From positions 62,001 through 126,000 of the forward strand of contig QANY01000292.1 of assembly GCA_003255025.1 (NCBI GenBank): a stretch of DNA of 64,000 nucleotides. The letters run 5' to 3'. Within the stretch, counting starts at the first letter, position 1, and each line of letters starts with the position of its first letter. This DNA is from Datisca glomerata (Eukaryota > Streptophyta > Magnoliopsida > Cucurbitales > Datiscaceae). This document shows, one piece after another, positions 63,839 to 64,000 of the stretch. Under the pieces are notes generated by a model that was given only the letters and a program-made list of their open reading frames with translations, made no database searches and was not told where the DNA came from. The translations under genes and the position numbers were made by a program.

Positions 63839-64000
63839 GATGCTATCCTTGAACAGATCTGCAGTGATAAAATTATCAGAAGTGAACAAAAACCATATAT
63901 TTGCAAATACAAATGAGTTGTGAACAGAATTTCGGGACCTTGTCATACTTCTTCATGATCTTTGAAAAGGCCAACTGATTAAAGAAACTACATATCCATA
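63834..64000 (-). pseudogene. PHO1-family pseudogene, exon 3 and first half of exon 4; continues past the window
   Basis: Exon 3 is 63987-63939 ([13 protein letters not shown]) with the same unusual GTCCCG donor as the intact copy. The first part of exon 4 is 63858-63834 (ICSRIASK), ending at the retrotransposon. Exons 1 and 2, with most of the SPX domain, must lie right of position 64000. Confidence 0.9.

Overview
This window is nuclear DNA of a flowering plant, most likely a eudicot. The evidence is intron-rich genes with GT-AG junctions, AT-rich spacers, plant-only gene families (cystathionine gamma-synthase with the MTO1 peptide, SPX4, PHO1) and plant-type transposons of nearly every major order. 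Only three genes look intact. About two thirds of the window is transposable-element DNA, and several ends and target-site duplications can be placed to the base.

Layout. 1-1077: non-coding DNA ending in a CACTA-like terminus. 2090-3100 (-): a three-exon RNase T2 / S-RNase-like pseudogene. 4168-10520 (+): a decayed L1-type LINE with a 13-bp target-site duplication. 11321-21599 (-): a complete but decayed Ty3/Gypsy element of the Tat type (TTCGG duplication) with an antisense 'putative gypsy type transposon' gene. 22595-25808 (+): cystathionine gamma-synthase, 11 exons, 542 aa. 27247-31107 (+): a decayed hAT element. 33790-36150 (+): SPX4, 3 exons, 336 aa. 36339-39368 (-): deleted and rearranged Copia copies. 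39653-43089 (-): a PHO1-family gene, 13 exons, 770 aa. 45983-48825: a deleted Mutator-like element. 49115-64000 (-): a second PHO1-like copy, now a pseudogene, whose exon 4 is split by a second 12.6-kb Tat-type element (51217-63833, CCTTT duplication). That element carries an antisense plant-mobile-domain gene with a 725-bp tandem repeat and has lost its integrase core.

How the genes fit together. The MTO1 peptide of the CGS gene is the sensor by which plants repress methionine synthesis when S-adenosylmethionine is high. SPX4 and PHO1 share the SPX domain that reads inositol pyrophosphates as a phosphate signal; SPX4 restrains PHR transcription factors and PHO1 proteins export phosphate. The two lie as convergent neighbours, and PHO1 has been tandemly duplicated with one copy dying.

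I did not find a convincing wholly new biological system. The best leads are two Tat-type elements in one window with different antisense genes, an alanine at the CGS ribosome-arrest position, a frame-neutral mini-intron inside the SPX4 sensor domain, and a microhomology-flanked precise intron loss in the PHO1 pseudogene.
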